Below, piece after piece: positions 1-10,995 of a DNA stretch of 64,000 bases. The stretch comes from Phycomyces nitens (taxonomy: Eukaryota; Mucoromycota; Mucoromycetes; Mucorales; Phycomycetaceae). The notes under the pieces are model-generated. The model worked only from the letters and a program-made list of their open reading frames with translations, was not told the origin of the DNA and did no database searches. Position numbers and translations under genes: made by a program. The stretch is from contig JAHRBC010000001.1 of assembly GCA_022702545.1 (NCBI GenBank), positions 9,881,286 through 9,945,285 of the forward strand. Direction: 5' to 3'. The stretch's first letter is position 1. The number at the start of each line of letters is the position of its first letter.

Positions 1-164
1 CCAACATTGGTACCACTTTGGCCGTTCATGGTGGTATATGCTTGTTTGAGAAAGCCTACGTCGTTGCTTATTGTCAAGACAGTTTGCTTCATAGCAATTA
101 TCTCCTCCATCATCCAAGGATTCTCTGCATTGGGCTGAGGAGTGAGTGCGCATCTGTTTGCCAT
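1..164 (-). CDS. P5 accessory protein, exon 1 (partial)
   Basis: Read from the complement of 162-164, the minus strand is open to the window edge for about 54 residues. It begins MANRCALTPQP and continues through a hydrophilic stretch with EEIIAMKQTVLTISNDV. Start context, size and position relative to the third gene match accessory exon 1 of P1 (MVNQRRTIAPRP) and P2 (MSNQRRNIAPRP). Like them it has a short basic N-terminus followed by a likely coiled-coil segment. The function is unknown. The rest of the gene is outside the window. Confidence 0.6.
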   Translation of the reverse strand, partial: MANRCALTPQPNAENPWMMEEIIAMKQTVLTISNDVGFLKQAYTTMNGQSGTNV

Positions 165-882
165 TGTCTAAAGAATATTAAAATAGTCAGTGTCAATTAT
201 ATTATACTGTGTCTGGATTTAATATAAATGATATTCTTTACTTGTAACTAAAAAGATAATAAGATGATGAGAACACAAAAGAGTGAGAAAGAACAAGTCA
301 ATTATACGAAAAGCATATTATATATTAATAGCCATATACATGGCTGTATCCAAAAAGACTTCTTGTAGACTATCAGAGTTGATATCGGCAATCAAAATTG
401 TTCTTTATTAATTAACTAGTGAGTTGGTCTCTTTGGATAAAGAAAAAGACTTTGTAAAATCGGTTTTTATATATATATACTTTGGGTTTATTCTATAACA
501 CAATTAATATTACTATTCATTTAGCTTTAAATCTATTTGTCTATATATTTTATTCTGTTTACATTATACAGGCTCTTTAACAATAAACATTATCCATCTA
601 TCCCGAAAACCTTATTCTTTGAACCAAATGATTCTTGATAGTGTTGATTACACAGCTTTTTTTTCACATTGATTCTACGCCTTTATTGTAAGCCCAAGAA
701 AATAATAAACAGCAGACTGAAACCTAGCAAAGCATATTAATCGCTCAAGATATATTTTGGATTCCATCCATTACACCTATTCTGTCTCTATTTCAAATTC
801 GATGTGGGCCCTTGTAATTAATCTCTCTTTTTCCCTATATCCGCGCCAATTTACTTTTCTCTTTACACTCCCATAAACACAG
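165..882. other. P5 spacer between accessory gene and third gene
   Basis: This AT-rich stretch lies between the divergent accessory and third genes of P5. Its place matches 9891-10324 in P1, where the promoters for both genes must sit. Pyrimidine-rich runs and T-rich tracts are present, but I see no convincing ORF. The region around 780-880 is recognisably related to the upstream exon region of the P1 and P2 third gene. Confidence 0.4.
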
Positions 883-1411
883 GCTGATTCCGATGCATCC
901 TTTCCACATTGCCCATCCAGGTTAACAATCATCAGTTAAACTCTCTGTAATCTTATAATTTATTCTGACTCTCTCTCTTTCTATCAATCTTATAGACCTC
1001 TTTGACTCACACATCTCATTATATTATACTGTCATCGGGACCATGGTAAAAAGTCTTTTCAAATCAAAATTTTCCTTATCTGACTTTGTTTACTCTGCAA
1101 TAGACCACCCCTGCCATTCACTCCATCTGCCTCTTCCATAATCTATGGCTGCTATCATGATGGTAATGCCGTTTCTTGTTCTTTATACTTTTCTATAATA
1201 TTATTTCCGTTTGCTCTTTTTATCTTATAGCCCTATTCCACCCGCATGGCCTATTATATAGCACCATCATCAGTGCCCAGGTAAAAAAAAACTTTTTTGT
1301 GTCAAAAAAAAATAATTTTCTTTTCTAACGTTGCTTATTCTAATTTAGGCTATCACCATCACTGTCCACCCCATCTGCCTCTCTCATCATCTACGACTGG
1401 TTATCATAATG
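883..1411 (+). pseudogene. P5 third-gene micro-exons (probably decayed)
   Basis: Five short blocks bounded by AG and GT are visible: 883-920, 996-1045, 1104-1162, 1231-1280 and 1349-1411. They are homologous to the third-gene exons of P1 and P2, while the introns are T-rich and diverged. The block at 1104-1162 encodes FTPSASSII, the most conserved peptide of this gene, but the joined exons do not keep one frame: block 996-1045 is a nucleotide out relative to P1. As in P2, the exon pair is present twice (996-1162 and 1231-1411). The downstream exons are lost to later insertions except the last one at 16263-16307. Confidence 0.5.
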
Positions 1412-1798
1412 GTAATGCCGTTTCTTGGCCTTTATTCTTTTCCATAATATTATTCTGGCTATTAGAGACAATTTTAAATTTGCTCTAAAACTCATTACCA
1501 AAAAAAGAATTTTTTTACAAGGACTGTTTTACATTTTAAACCCAGAGACACCTTATGCAAATGACACGTTTTGCAGGATATCATCCTAAAGGAAACGAAA
1601 TGAACACACATAATATATTGATATTATTATCATTTATAAATCTCTTGCCTTTCTATATTATTATTATTATTATTACACTTACCAATATTCTTCAAATCTC
1701 ATAAAATGAACAACTTTTTTTGAAAACGAACAACATCAGATGGTGATTATACTTCACAAGAGGAGCAAAGTGATTCCTCCAGAAGAGCCCCTAGAACC

Positions 1799-2867
1799 AT
1801 GTACACGAGACTAAACCTGAACGCTCTTGGTGATGGTGCTTGTACATACCTTTTCCGTTTCACTTTGGATGAAATTGAGACAATCACCACTGCACTTGGG
1901 CTGCCTGAAATATGCCACTTTTTGAGCATACAAGTTTGCAAAAACTATGGGTTTGCCATGTTGCTGAATCGTTACAGCTTTCCCAGACGTGTGGGTGATA
2001 TGTCTATACTTTTTGGGATGAGTCCGACGAACGTGTCTGTTGTCTGCAGAGGGATGGAGAGCCATGTTTTCAAACAAATAAAGTGGGGCATCCAATTCAA
2101 CGCCAAGCAGTTCAGTCCAGAGAACTTGAAGAAGTTTGCCAAGGCCATGCATGACAAAGGTGCCGCATTCCCAAATGTCGTTGGGTTCATTGACGGTACA
2201 ATGCAAGCAGTATCTTGCCCAAGCCACAGTTAAGAAGACCAAAAGGCTTTGTGCAATGGCTGGAAGCATCTTCATGCTTTGAAGTTCCAGTCGATTGTTA
2301 CTCCAGATGGGATAACCAGCAGCATAATTGGTCCCTATGCTGGCTCAAGACATGACCAGAGTGTGTATTTCTCTTCAAGGACTGAACAAAGAATTGAGAG
2401 ATACCTGGATATCCCATCTGGTTATGGGTACCCTTATGTGTTGTATGGCGACTCTGGATATATGTCGTCCAAATGTTTGTTCTCGCCACTTGGAGTTGTA
2501 AGACTTACTGGTAAAGTAACACAAGCTGGTGGGAAACTATAAACAGTGTATTACTTATGTGTAATAGAGGATGACAAGTTGATAAACAAGAGCATGTCAA
2601 AAATGAGAATAGCTGTGGAGTGGGAGTTTGCCAAAGTGGAGAAGTACTTCAAGTATTGCAAGTACAAGTATGCAATGAAGACGGGGAGAATGAACCTGGA
2701 GTTGTCTACATTCTCTCAACTGTTTTCAAAAACATGTTGCATTGTGTGCACTGTGGTGGATCATCCACCAATGTATACTTTGGGTTGGAGCCGCCGACAA
2801 TTGAAGAGTATATCTCTGGGTTAAGAAGAGATAAGATTGATGGAGAAGATGAAGATTATATAATCTA
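1799..2867 (+). pseudogene. PIF/Harbinger transposase (DDE_Tnp_4-like), broken
   Basis: The catalytic landmarks are visible: FIDGT near 2188 for the first Asp, YGDSGY near 2450 for the second, and an acidic VEWEF near 2620 for the Glu. The N-terminal part resembles the helix-turn-helix region (FGMSPTNVSVV). The reading frame is interrupted by an in-frame TAA at 2231-2233, another stop at 2540-2542, and a frameshift near 2700 after which the tail ends in GEDEDYII. The gene cannot make an intact transposase. Family membership is from motif order and is fairly secure. Confidence 0.75.
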
Positions 2868-2898
2868 ATAAAAACAAAAGAAAATCTTATAATATTAT

Positions 2899-3291
2899 TT
2901 ATTTAATTTTGTTCACTAACTGTTCCAACAGCTTCTCAATGTTGGTGAGCCGGCTTTCCATGTTGGTAAACCGACTTTCCATGTTGTTGAGCCGCTCCTC
3001 TTGGCTGGTGCTAAGGGACCCAGTGTCCCCTCCATTCTGGTAATCACCAGAGGTTGCTTCTGTCTCCACCAGGACTTCTGTCTCTTGAAAACTGCCAGAA
3101 CCACTGGCAGATTTCTCAACTGGAGGGGAAAGGGTCCTAGGCTCATTGTTCCTGGCGTTTGCCTCCTTGTCCACATGCCGGCAATCACGTATTTCTTTCC
3201 AGATATTCTTTTTGTGATTCCCAAATGATCTGGCCAAGGCTCTTATGGACCGCTCCATATTTGCCTTATGGTAATTTCTCTTGAGAACCTT
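2899..3291 (-). pseudogene. Harbinger second ORF, N-terminus removed by A1
   Basis: An open frame of about 130 residues reads leftward to a stop at 2899. It is rich in Lys and Arg at the start, then acidic and Ser/Thr-rich, and ends in a heptad-like repeat (NNMESRFTNMESRLTNIEKLLEQL) that should form a coiled coil. Harbinger elements commonly carry a second DNA-binding protein needed for transposase import and end recognition, and this position and orientation fit that role. No Myb/SANT domain can be claimed, because the 5' part is missing: the frame runs straight into the A1 terminus at 3292. Confidence 0.5.
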
Positions 3292-3830
3292 CACTACGGC
3301 TAAGAAATCGGCAGTTATCTACCGTTTTGGTCACATAACTACCGTTTTTTTGGTGGGGCAAAACGGTGGATATGACCCTGTATAAGGCGAATTTGGTAGT
3401 AGCTACCGTTTTTATAGTGGCGAAAATCGGCAGATAACTACCGTTTTGGTCACATAACTACCGTTTTTCTTCACTAAAAAAACGGTAGTTATCTGCCGTT
3501 TTGGTAACATTGCTACCGTTTGTTTGGTGGGGCAAAACGGTGGATATGACCCTGTGTAAGGCGAGTTTGGTAGTAGCTACCGTTTTTTGCTAATAAAAAA
3601 TCGGCAGATAACTACCGTTTTGGTAACATAACTACTGTTTTTCTTCACTAAAAATACGGTAGATATCTGCCGTTTTGGTAACATTGCTACCGTTTGTTTG
3701 GTGGGGCAAAACGGTGGATATGACCCTGTGTAAGGCGAGTTTGGTAGTAGCTACCGTTTTTGCTAATAAAAAAACGGCAGATAACTACCGTTTTGGTAAC
3801 ATAACTACCGTTTTTTATCCAACCAAAAAT
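3292..3830 (+). repeat. A1 left subterminal array of CGGTAG/CTACCG palindromes
   Basis: About three imperfect copies of a roughly 175-bp block occur here. Each contains inverted CGGTAG...CTACCG pairs, a GGTGGGGCAAAACGG segment and a TGACCCTGT.TAAGGCG segment. Such subterminal repeats are the usual binding sites of the TnpA-type protein in CACTA elements, so this is a likely transposase or accessory-protein binding region. The same module, less repeated, is at the left ends of A2, A3 and A4. Confidence 0.75.
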
Positions 3831-4773
3831 GCTTCCGTTATACACTATAACCTCTCTTTTATAGTACTCTATTTGATAATGGGTTCTGCTATTCTTTTAC
3901 GACCATTCTTTTGAAAGAATGGTTTATTCTTTATTATAGAATGTCTTGATTTAATTCATACCGTATTTTGCGCACAATTATTATAGAAAAATACTTAAAA
4001 CTAATGCTATTTAATATTATAAAACATATATAGTACAAACCTTTGTTATAAGCTATACACGCATGATAATACTACGTTGATATACATTAGATGATCCTTA
4101 ACATTCATTAATTGCTAAAAATTCATTGTGGTCAGAAAAAAAACAATTATATAAACCTAGTACATTATTTTGTACTGCTTACAAGTATATATTATACTTG
4201 TCAATTACTATACCATGCCTCTTGTATTGAATGATTATACTGAAAGGGATCTCCAGATATAAACACCATATGTAATAGGAGGTGAATAGGATATGCGCGG
4301 TAAAATTAGTTGAAGAAGAATATAATTATTAGACAATCGTCTTACCATAGAAAATCAACTTTGGCATATTCAAATCATATGATTCAAGACTGATTCGAAT
4401 CTCATTGTAGCAAACAGAGTAATCAGCTCATTAGAAAAGAAAAGTGTATATCTTACAGAGATTGCCAAGTGTAAAAAGGACAAACCGTATTGTAATATAG
4501 CCGTAAAAGTTTTCGCTCTTTTGTTTCTGGGGGAAAAAGAGCGAGCTGCATTTCATTCCTAAATCAAAGGTAATCGAGCTAAAGATGGTTCAATCGGGAT
4601 GTCAATCCGGTGTTTATAACCGTGCCGATCTTACATGAAGGAGGCTCATTTGGTTTTATTTCAAAGAGTCAATACAAAGACAAGACAAGAGAAGCAAAAA
4701 AAAGAAAAAAAGCACACTAAGCATATGCTAAAAAATGCAACGGGGCCAATAAGAGTCGGCTAAACAAAAAATC
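3831..4773. other. A1 non-coding region between left array and accessory gene
   Basis: This stretch aligns by eye with 44050-45560 in A3, 55000-56220 in A4 and 26000-27050 in A2. It contains a single copy of the segment that is repeated three times in A3 and A4 (around 4080-4260 here). There are A/T runs and no ORF of substance. It probably holds the accessory-gene terminator and further end-proximal sequence. Confidence 0.5.
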
Positions 4774-5502
4774 TTAAACCCTTGTTCTCTTTCTCTTTCG
4801 TACTGGCTCAACACTTGGCCTTGGTGGTGTAGAGCTATATCAAACAGTAGAAATATTATGTTAGCATTGGATTAGCAACAGATGAGCAACAACAAAAACA
4901 ACTTACAGCACATCTGCCATGATCGGTGATTCAGCACCATCGTCAGTCTGACCTGCCTCATCTGATATAGAAGAAGTGCTTGCTCCGTCCTGTTATAGCA
5001 TAATAAAAATATCGTGTTAATTATAAATTATTCAAACGGTTGTTAATTAATAAACTTGCCTGGCTGTTGTCTACCATTCTTCTCTTGTGAGTTTGGCTGT
5101 CGCTTTTGAAGGTGTCACGAAGAAGATTCTTCGCACACCACATTCTTTTGCACTTAAAGATGTCAAGGCCACTGTCCTTGGCAAGTTTTTCCAGATGCAT
5201 CATATAATATTCCCTTTGATGCTCTGGAATACCTCTCCATTCTTTCTTAATTGCCGGATACACTGGAAAAATGGGCTGGATTACTAGTGCACCAAGAGTA
5301 CTTGAAGGTGTAGGAAATATAGGCCTTTTTTTCAACTCAGAAGATTTTTTTTATTCAAATAAAAAAAGACTTTTTAACAGATCCTATTGGTTCGGGCAAA
5401 CAAGTAAAATACAATAGTTTTTTTTTGTCTATAAATTGACAGCAAATAAAACATATGAAGCACTTGTTTCCTTTTTTATCTTACAATCGAATCACACAAA
5501 AT

Positions 5503-8500
5503 ATGTCTTCTGCTTCCCAAAACAACACTGCCTGTTACTGTAACAAATGCAATGGTAACCAAGAAGGGTTCTCTATGGTATCCAGACGCAATTATCAGCG
5601 TCATGCCAAAAGAGCAAGAATTGAAGAGGCTGGACGAACTGAGAGTAGTATGTATTAATTTTATATTTACTGCGCAATAATAACCATTATTCTTTAATTG
5701 AACCTCAGGCACACAAAGTGTCATTATGGATGTTGATGTTGAGGGTAAAAAATATTTATTTGAAAACCAGTTTAAGGGCAATAAACTAATCTATTCCATA
5801 TTTGTAGCAATCCCGATGTTTGAATCTGAATCCATGGAAACAATGGGCGGTCAGGCCAACCTACCTTTTTTGGATTCCGTCCCGATGTCTGACGATGATT
5901 TGGTTGACAATGAGGTCAATTGCGATGACACCGAGATTGTCAATGACAGCAACAATGGCGACAATGTGGAGAGTGATGTCGAGGAGATTGATGTTGAGGA
6001 GTTCAACGGCGAAGGTCAGTATTGAATAACTATCATAAAGAAGCATGCCAAAATTGAGTGTTAATAATTTTCCTTTTTAAAACAGAACCCTTTGGTGCTC
6101 CTGGTATGCCCGAAAATCCAGTGCACAGGGCCATTGCCATTTTCGTTGTTCTTTTTGCATCCCGTTATGCAGTCAACAAGGGCGCCGTTGTATTGATCCA
6201 GTTTGTCAATGAGCTCTTGACAGTCTACGGACAAGACTTTCAGCTCCCAACAAGTCTTGCTGGTCTTCAGAAGATGACGGGTTTTAGTGATATCACCAAA
6301 GATATCAAACGATTCGTGTCATGTCCAGATTGTCATCAAATATACGAAGAATCTATTTCCGTTCCCCCTCTCTGCAGCTCTGTGAAAATAGGCGCAAATA
6401 TAACTTGTAACTGTGAGCTGACAAAGAAGTCGACGTCTGGTGCCATGGTGCCAAAGAAAATCTTTGTGTATCAGTCCATCAAAGATGCACTCAAGGTTCT
6501 CTTTCTTCGTCCTGGTTTCGAGCAGAAGATCGGCGTCTGGAACGACGAGCTGAAGGTGACAGACACCATGTGCAACATTTACGATGGCAAGATGTGGAAG
6601 GAGTTGAAAGACAGTGATGGTCTTTCATTTGTTGCCCGCCCTCGTTCTCTTCTGTTGACTCTAAACATCGACTGGTTTCAGCCGTTCGATGGTGTAACAC
6701 ACTCCTCTGGTGCTATATATTTGGCAATCAACAACTTGCCCAGAGATGAAAGATTCAAACCAGAGAACGTCGTCTTGGTTGGGTTAATGCCTGGACCAAA
6801 GGAACCCAAATCTTATGAGATCAACAACTATCTCAAGCCGTTGGTGGATGACCTTGAGCAGTTGTACATTGGAATGACGATTCCAACCTTTGAATGTGGA
6901 TCTGGAACAACTGTCCGTGCTGCGCTCCTTATGGTGGCATGTGATATTCCAGCAGCCAGAAAAACAAGCGGATTTACGTCCCACAATAGCACTAACGCCT
7001 GCTACAAATGCAGCCGTCAATTCAGTCGTCTTGCTGGGACAAGCAGTGTGGATTTCCGTGGTTTCGACTATTCGCAGTGGTCTATTCGTAATGGTGTGGA
7101 AAACAGGGTGCATGCTGAGGAGTGGAAGAGTGCAAGTACGCCCTCAGAAAGGCATCAGCTGGAGGTCGAAAATGGTGTTCGATGGTCGCAGTTGCATCGC
7201 CTTGGATACTTTGATCTAGTACGTGGAACGATCATTGATCCCATGCACAACTTATTCTTGGGTACGGCGAAGAGGATGGTGGACAAGTGGATCGCTGGTG
7301 GCGATATTAATAATGGACAACTTAATGACATGGAGCAAATCGCCAAGACAATGATCCTGCCAGCTTCATACACTTCATTAACAGCGAAAATTGGAAAGGG
7401 ATTTTCATTTATGAAAGCTGACGAATGGAAGTCCTGGGTGCTGGTGTACTCTCCCGTCTTGTTGAAAGATGTTCTCAATGATGACAAGTTCAGAAACTGG
7501 ATGGACTTTGTCGATGCCTGCCGTCTCCTTGTAAAGCCATCCCTATCATTTGAAGAACTTGACGATGCCCATGACTACCTTGAAAAATTCTGTCAAAAGT
7601 GCGAGCGTCTTTACCCTCCTAGTGTCCTCACCTGCAATATGCATCTGCACCTCCATCTTCGCGAGACCATTCGTGATTTTGGACCAGTGTATGGCTATTG
7701 GCTCTTTGGGTTCGAGCGATACAACGGTTTGCTAAAGAACGTGAGCACTAACAGAAAGGATAGTTTTGAGGCAACTTACATGAGGAATTTCGTAGAAGAA
7801 GCATACAAGGCCGATTATGTGCAAGCAGTCCTTGGATACTCCAGTAAGATCCCATTCTCTTCTGTCTTTGCCAAGCTCGTATCTACACCCACACTTCCAG
7901 CCACAACTTCGCCAATCAATCATCCTCAGTTCAACTTGCAAGATTTTGTAAATGCTTCTCTGACCACAATGGATTCTGCAAAGGGTAACGAGCCTCTTCC
8001 TCCTTCGGCTTTTCCTCTGCAAGTTGGAATGAAAACATTAATTGGTGATATCGATTATCCACATTTGCTGGATTATTATAAGCATGCTTATGACCTTCCC
8101 AGTCTTACCAGCTATCAGCACGCCTTCTCCCCGTTTTCCTTTGTTGATAACGAGATCACAAAGTTGAAGTCCATCAACTTACTTGGCCAAGTATATCGCG
8201 GTTCAAACAGACAAGGAAATGGAGGGTCGTTTATACAAGCACTGTTTGTTGGCAGCAATGAGGACGTTGTAAATGCATATACAGGCCAGATTCAGTATCT
8301 CTTTACACACAAGTTCGTGCCACCACCAGTTGATGATCTCCACCCGACTCGCATGGTTCATGACAATCAACATGTTTTCGCATTTGTTAAATGGTTTGTC
8401 ACAACCTGTGATAGAACGCGAGAGAATGAAGGTGTTGAGGTGTATCTCCCAAGGCATTCTCCAGATGACTTGAACAGTATTCTTCCAGTGCATAGGATTT

Positions 8501-8589
8501 TGTTAGAAGTTGCCATTGGACAGCAAATCACTCGAACTAATAGGAAAACAATGCTCGTCATCCCTCTTCCCAAAAAAATCTGCGCCTAA
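5503..8589 (+). CDS. P1 transposase, Tnp2/Plavaka-like
   Basis: I infer four exons: 5503-5647, 5709-5744, 5808-6014 and 6086-8589, giving 963 residues with GT-AG introns of 60-70 bp. The start MSSASQNNTA is chosen because the exon-1 homologues in P2, P3 and P4a begin at the same MSS. Exon 1 has a CYCNKC zinc motif and a basic RHAKRARIEE patch. Exon 3 is acidic. Exon 4 carries a CPDC/CNC zinc motif, NIDWFQPF (likely first catalytic Asp), a GLMPGPKEPK block, ACDIPAARK (likely second Asp), DPMHNLFLGT, the hallmark of the Tnp2 transposase family, and FERYNGLLK (likely catalytic Glu). It should cut and join P-family ends in the nucleus. Confidence 0.85.
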
Positions 8590-8718
8590 TATAAAATAAA
8601 AAATATCTTCTTCTTTTAAAGATAACCAAAATTAAGGCACCAAAAAATATACTTTATATATATTGACGGTATTACGTTCTTGGGGAAGTGGGTGAGAAAA
8701 TATAAACAACAACTTTAT

Positions 8719-9890
8719 TTATACATCGTTTCTAAAAGCCCACTGTGGGAGGCGGGAAACCACGTCATTTGGGGCCGCTGAGTTTGACACACTCTTAAAA
8801 ACCCGAGGCAAGAATTGATGGGAATGCAAACCCATTCCATCAAGGACATGAGAGTCAACAATAGTGATGAGTCTATTAAACTGAAATACAAGTATTAATA
8901 TTTTATATAACAATTCAGACACGTAACCCAGTTATTGCCTTATTATTATTTACCTCATCACTTCTCCATCCTGGGCGAACAGTACGGATGACACGTTTGG
9001 TACCACTTTCAGATGTCTCTATGTCAGATTCACCCTCGGACATTGCCTCCTTTATTATCATGTTGGCACAATCTTTGCCCATCATCTCATTGATTGTGTC
9101 CTCATTGTCAAGGTAAGCATTCAAGCGCCGAGAAAGGCTCTAAAATTCTCAGTTAATACTGCTTCTTTGATATTAAATATTTATTAGTTATTTAAAGTAT
9201 ATCTTACCTCGCCTGCACGGTTTGCCCTTCTTGAACGAGTGTTCACGGCAGCTTTCTCCGAAGAAGACTTCTTGTCTCTGGAACTTTGGCTCCTGAAGTT
9301 GGTGTGAAGATTCTTGTACAGATCACTTCTCCTCATTCCCTTGCTCTCAAACTTGGGCTCCAAGTAGTTGAGGATCCTAACAACTAACTCCTTGTTTGGA
9401 CTTTGGTTGAAAGGAACGTTTGTATTCCACTTTGGCTTATTATTGTTTGCCAACATCTCTGCAGCTATTCTCGACGAAAACTTTGGCTTCCACATAAATT
9501 TGCGAATTGCCGTCTGACACAGTATATGAGATAATGAATTGATAACATACTATATAATTTGCTACTTACATAGACATCGTTGTTTGTCTGCTTGGTTGGC
9601 ACAACTGGTAGAAGAGCAACAGGTGCAACAGGAATGGCAGGAGAGTTGACAAGAGCAGTGTTATGGGCACTACCCAATGCACCAATTGCTCTAATGGCTG
9701 AAGCATTACCAGCCACAACAACGTTGAGTTGAGCCTTTACAGACCCCACTTGCACTTCGACGTTTGTCATTTTGCCTTCCATCTCGGAAAGCTTTGCCAT
9801 AATCTGTTCCATGTCAGGAGCAGGAGCAGGAGCAGGAGCAGGACCAGCAGGAGTGGGACGAGGAGCAATTGTTCTTCTTTGGTTAACCAT
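8719..9890 (-). CDS. P1 accessory protein (unknown family)
   Basis: I infer four exons: 9890-9570, 9513-9208, 9139-8953 and 8880-8719, about 324 residues. The N-terminus MVNQRRTIAPRP is followed by a PAPAPAP run, a coiled-coil stretch and an Ala/Val-rich segment. Exon 2 has WKPKF, NNNKPKW, SPNKELV and a cluster of basic residues. Exon 3 ends RPGWRSDE after an acidic MSEGESD. The gene is convergent with the transposase, with about 130 bp between stop codons. Related copies occur in P2, P4b and P5. I do not recognise the family. By position it may act in end binding or regulation, as TnpA does in plant CACTA elements. Confidence 0.75.
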
Positions 9891-10002
9891 TTTCTAGAAT
9901 ATGGTAAAGTATATTTCGATTATAATTATTAGTTTTTGTTCAATTGAAATAAAAATAAATACCATATACATACAAAAACTGTTTGGGTGAGTGAGTGAGT
10001 AA

Positions 10003-10024
10003 GTGTGTGTGTGTGTGTGTGTGT
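10003..10024 (+). repeat. (GT)11 microsatellite upstream of P1 accessory gene
   Basis: A run of alternating G and T lies about 110 bp upstream of the accessory start codon, in the spacer between the divergent accessory and third genes. The corresponding CA run in P4b is shorter (around 51533-51544), so the tract varies between copies. Confidence 0.85.
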
Positions 10025-10324
10025 AAAGGTAAGAGAGGTTGAATATCAAAAAGGTCATTATATATAGGCATTTTGAATGACTATAAAGATGTTCCTCTAT
10101 TGTCTTGAAGCACTGAGATGCAAATCGGCCTTGATATTGTTTTTGGGCTCAATCCATCATGCTTTCCGCAGCATGCTTCAAAGGTGAAAATTTTTTCAGA
10201 CTCTCTCCTTTTTTTTTGGTTCCCTTTATTTTTCCTTTTCCTTGCTTTTTTGATATTGGCGCCTTTCTCTGGTAAGACATTTTTTATACCTCTTTATACA
10301 CACAAATTAATCTCTTTTTCATAG

Positions 10325-10834
10325 ATGTGCGCTCCCATTGCAACTCATCCTTTCCACAATGGCCATCTAGACAAATACTCACTGGCCGCATTCACTGGTA
10401 TCATCATCTTGATAAAAATTATTTTCACTTTCTCTCTTAGATTGGCCAAACAACTTATGTAAGGATGTCATCGGCACCAGGTAAAAAATTTTCTTTCAAT
10501 CATACTTGTTCCCTCTCTGACTCTATTCCATTGTAGACTGCCCTTTCTATTCACGCCATCGGCCTCCTCCATCATTCGTGATTGTAATCATAAAGGTAAT
10601 ATTCTTTATAAATCTCTTTTGCTTATCCAAAATATTATTCAGACTATTTATTAATAATTATTATTATGTGCTTTATAGACTCACTTGGTCTTCCTTTGCA
10701 CACCATACCCCCTACTTTGATAACCCATTCGGCTCCTGGTATGTAAATTAAATATATCATCACTCTGTTCACCCATATTAATTTTTATTCCCTTTTTTAT
10801 AGTAAAACCCGCCACACAGCCCATCCAGCCTTAA
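10325..10834 (+). CDS. P1 third gene: small protein from five micro-exons
   Basis: I infer exons at 10325-10397, 10441-10480, 10537-10595, 10679-10738 and 10803-10834, of which 264 nt are coding (87 residues plus stop). Every junction has AG and GT, and the spliced frame stays open from ATG to TAA across four changing-phase joins. P4b encodes the same-length product with conservative changes. The product starts MCAPIATHPFHNG, contains FTPSASSII and is rich in Pro, His and Thr. Further non-coding exons follow (10835-10876 and 10949-10995). An upstream ATG at 10118 may begin a leader ORF. No domain is recognisable. Function is unknown; the gene is part of the P-family set. Confidence 0.65.
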
Positions 10835-10995
10835 AATTCAAGTCCCCTTTGCGCACTCTTGCCCATCTCTTGCAATGTAAGTATCTTTTGACACACAAAA
10901 ATTTTCTCTTTGTACCCCATATCAATAACACTTCTTTATCTTTTACAGAACACTCCCGCAGCCCAAAAAATCACTGGATATTCATATTTTTGCAG

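Larger units (their letters stand above)
1465..3291 (+). mobile_element. PIF/Harbinger-like DNA transposon remnant
   Basis: The block contains a broken DDE transposase on the plus strand and a convergent second ORF on the minus strand, the usual two-gene arrangement of PIF/Harbinger elements. The left boundary is placed where P5 third-gene intron sequence stops, just after a TTA (1462-1464), which fits the TWA target preference of this superfamily. The right end is missing because A1 begins at 3292. The left boundary is inferred by comparing P5 with P1 and P2 and could be off by a few bases. Confidence 0.6.

Noticed and set aside
18..227. Plus-strand 69-codon ORF at the left edge
   Set aside because: The opposite strand here carries a better-supported P5 accessory exon 1 whose start and position match P1 and P2.
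3675..3914. 79-codon ORF in the A1 left end
   Set aside because: It lies across the palindrome repeats and the following AT-rich sequence; it is not kept in A2-A4.
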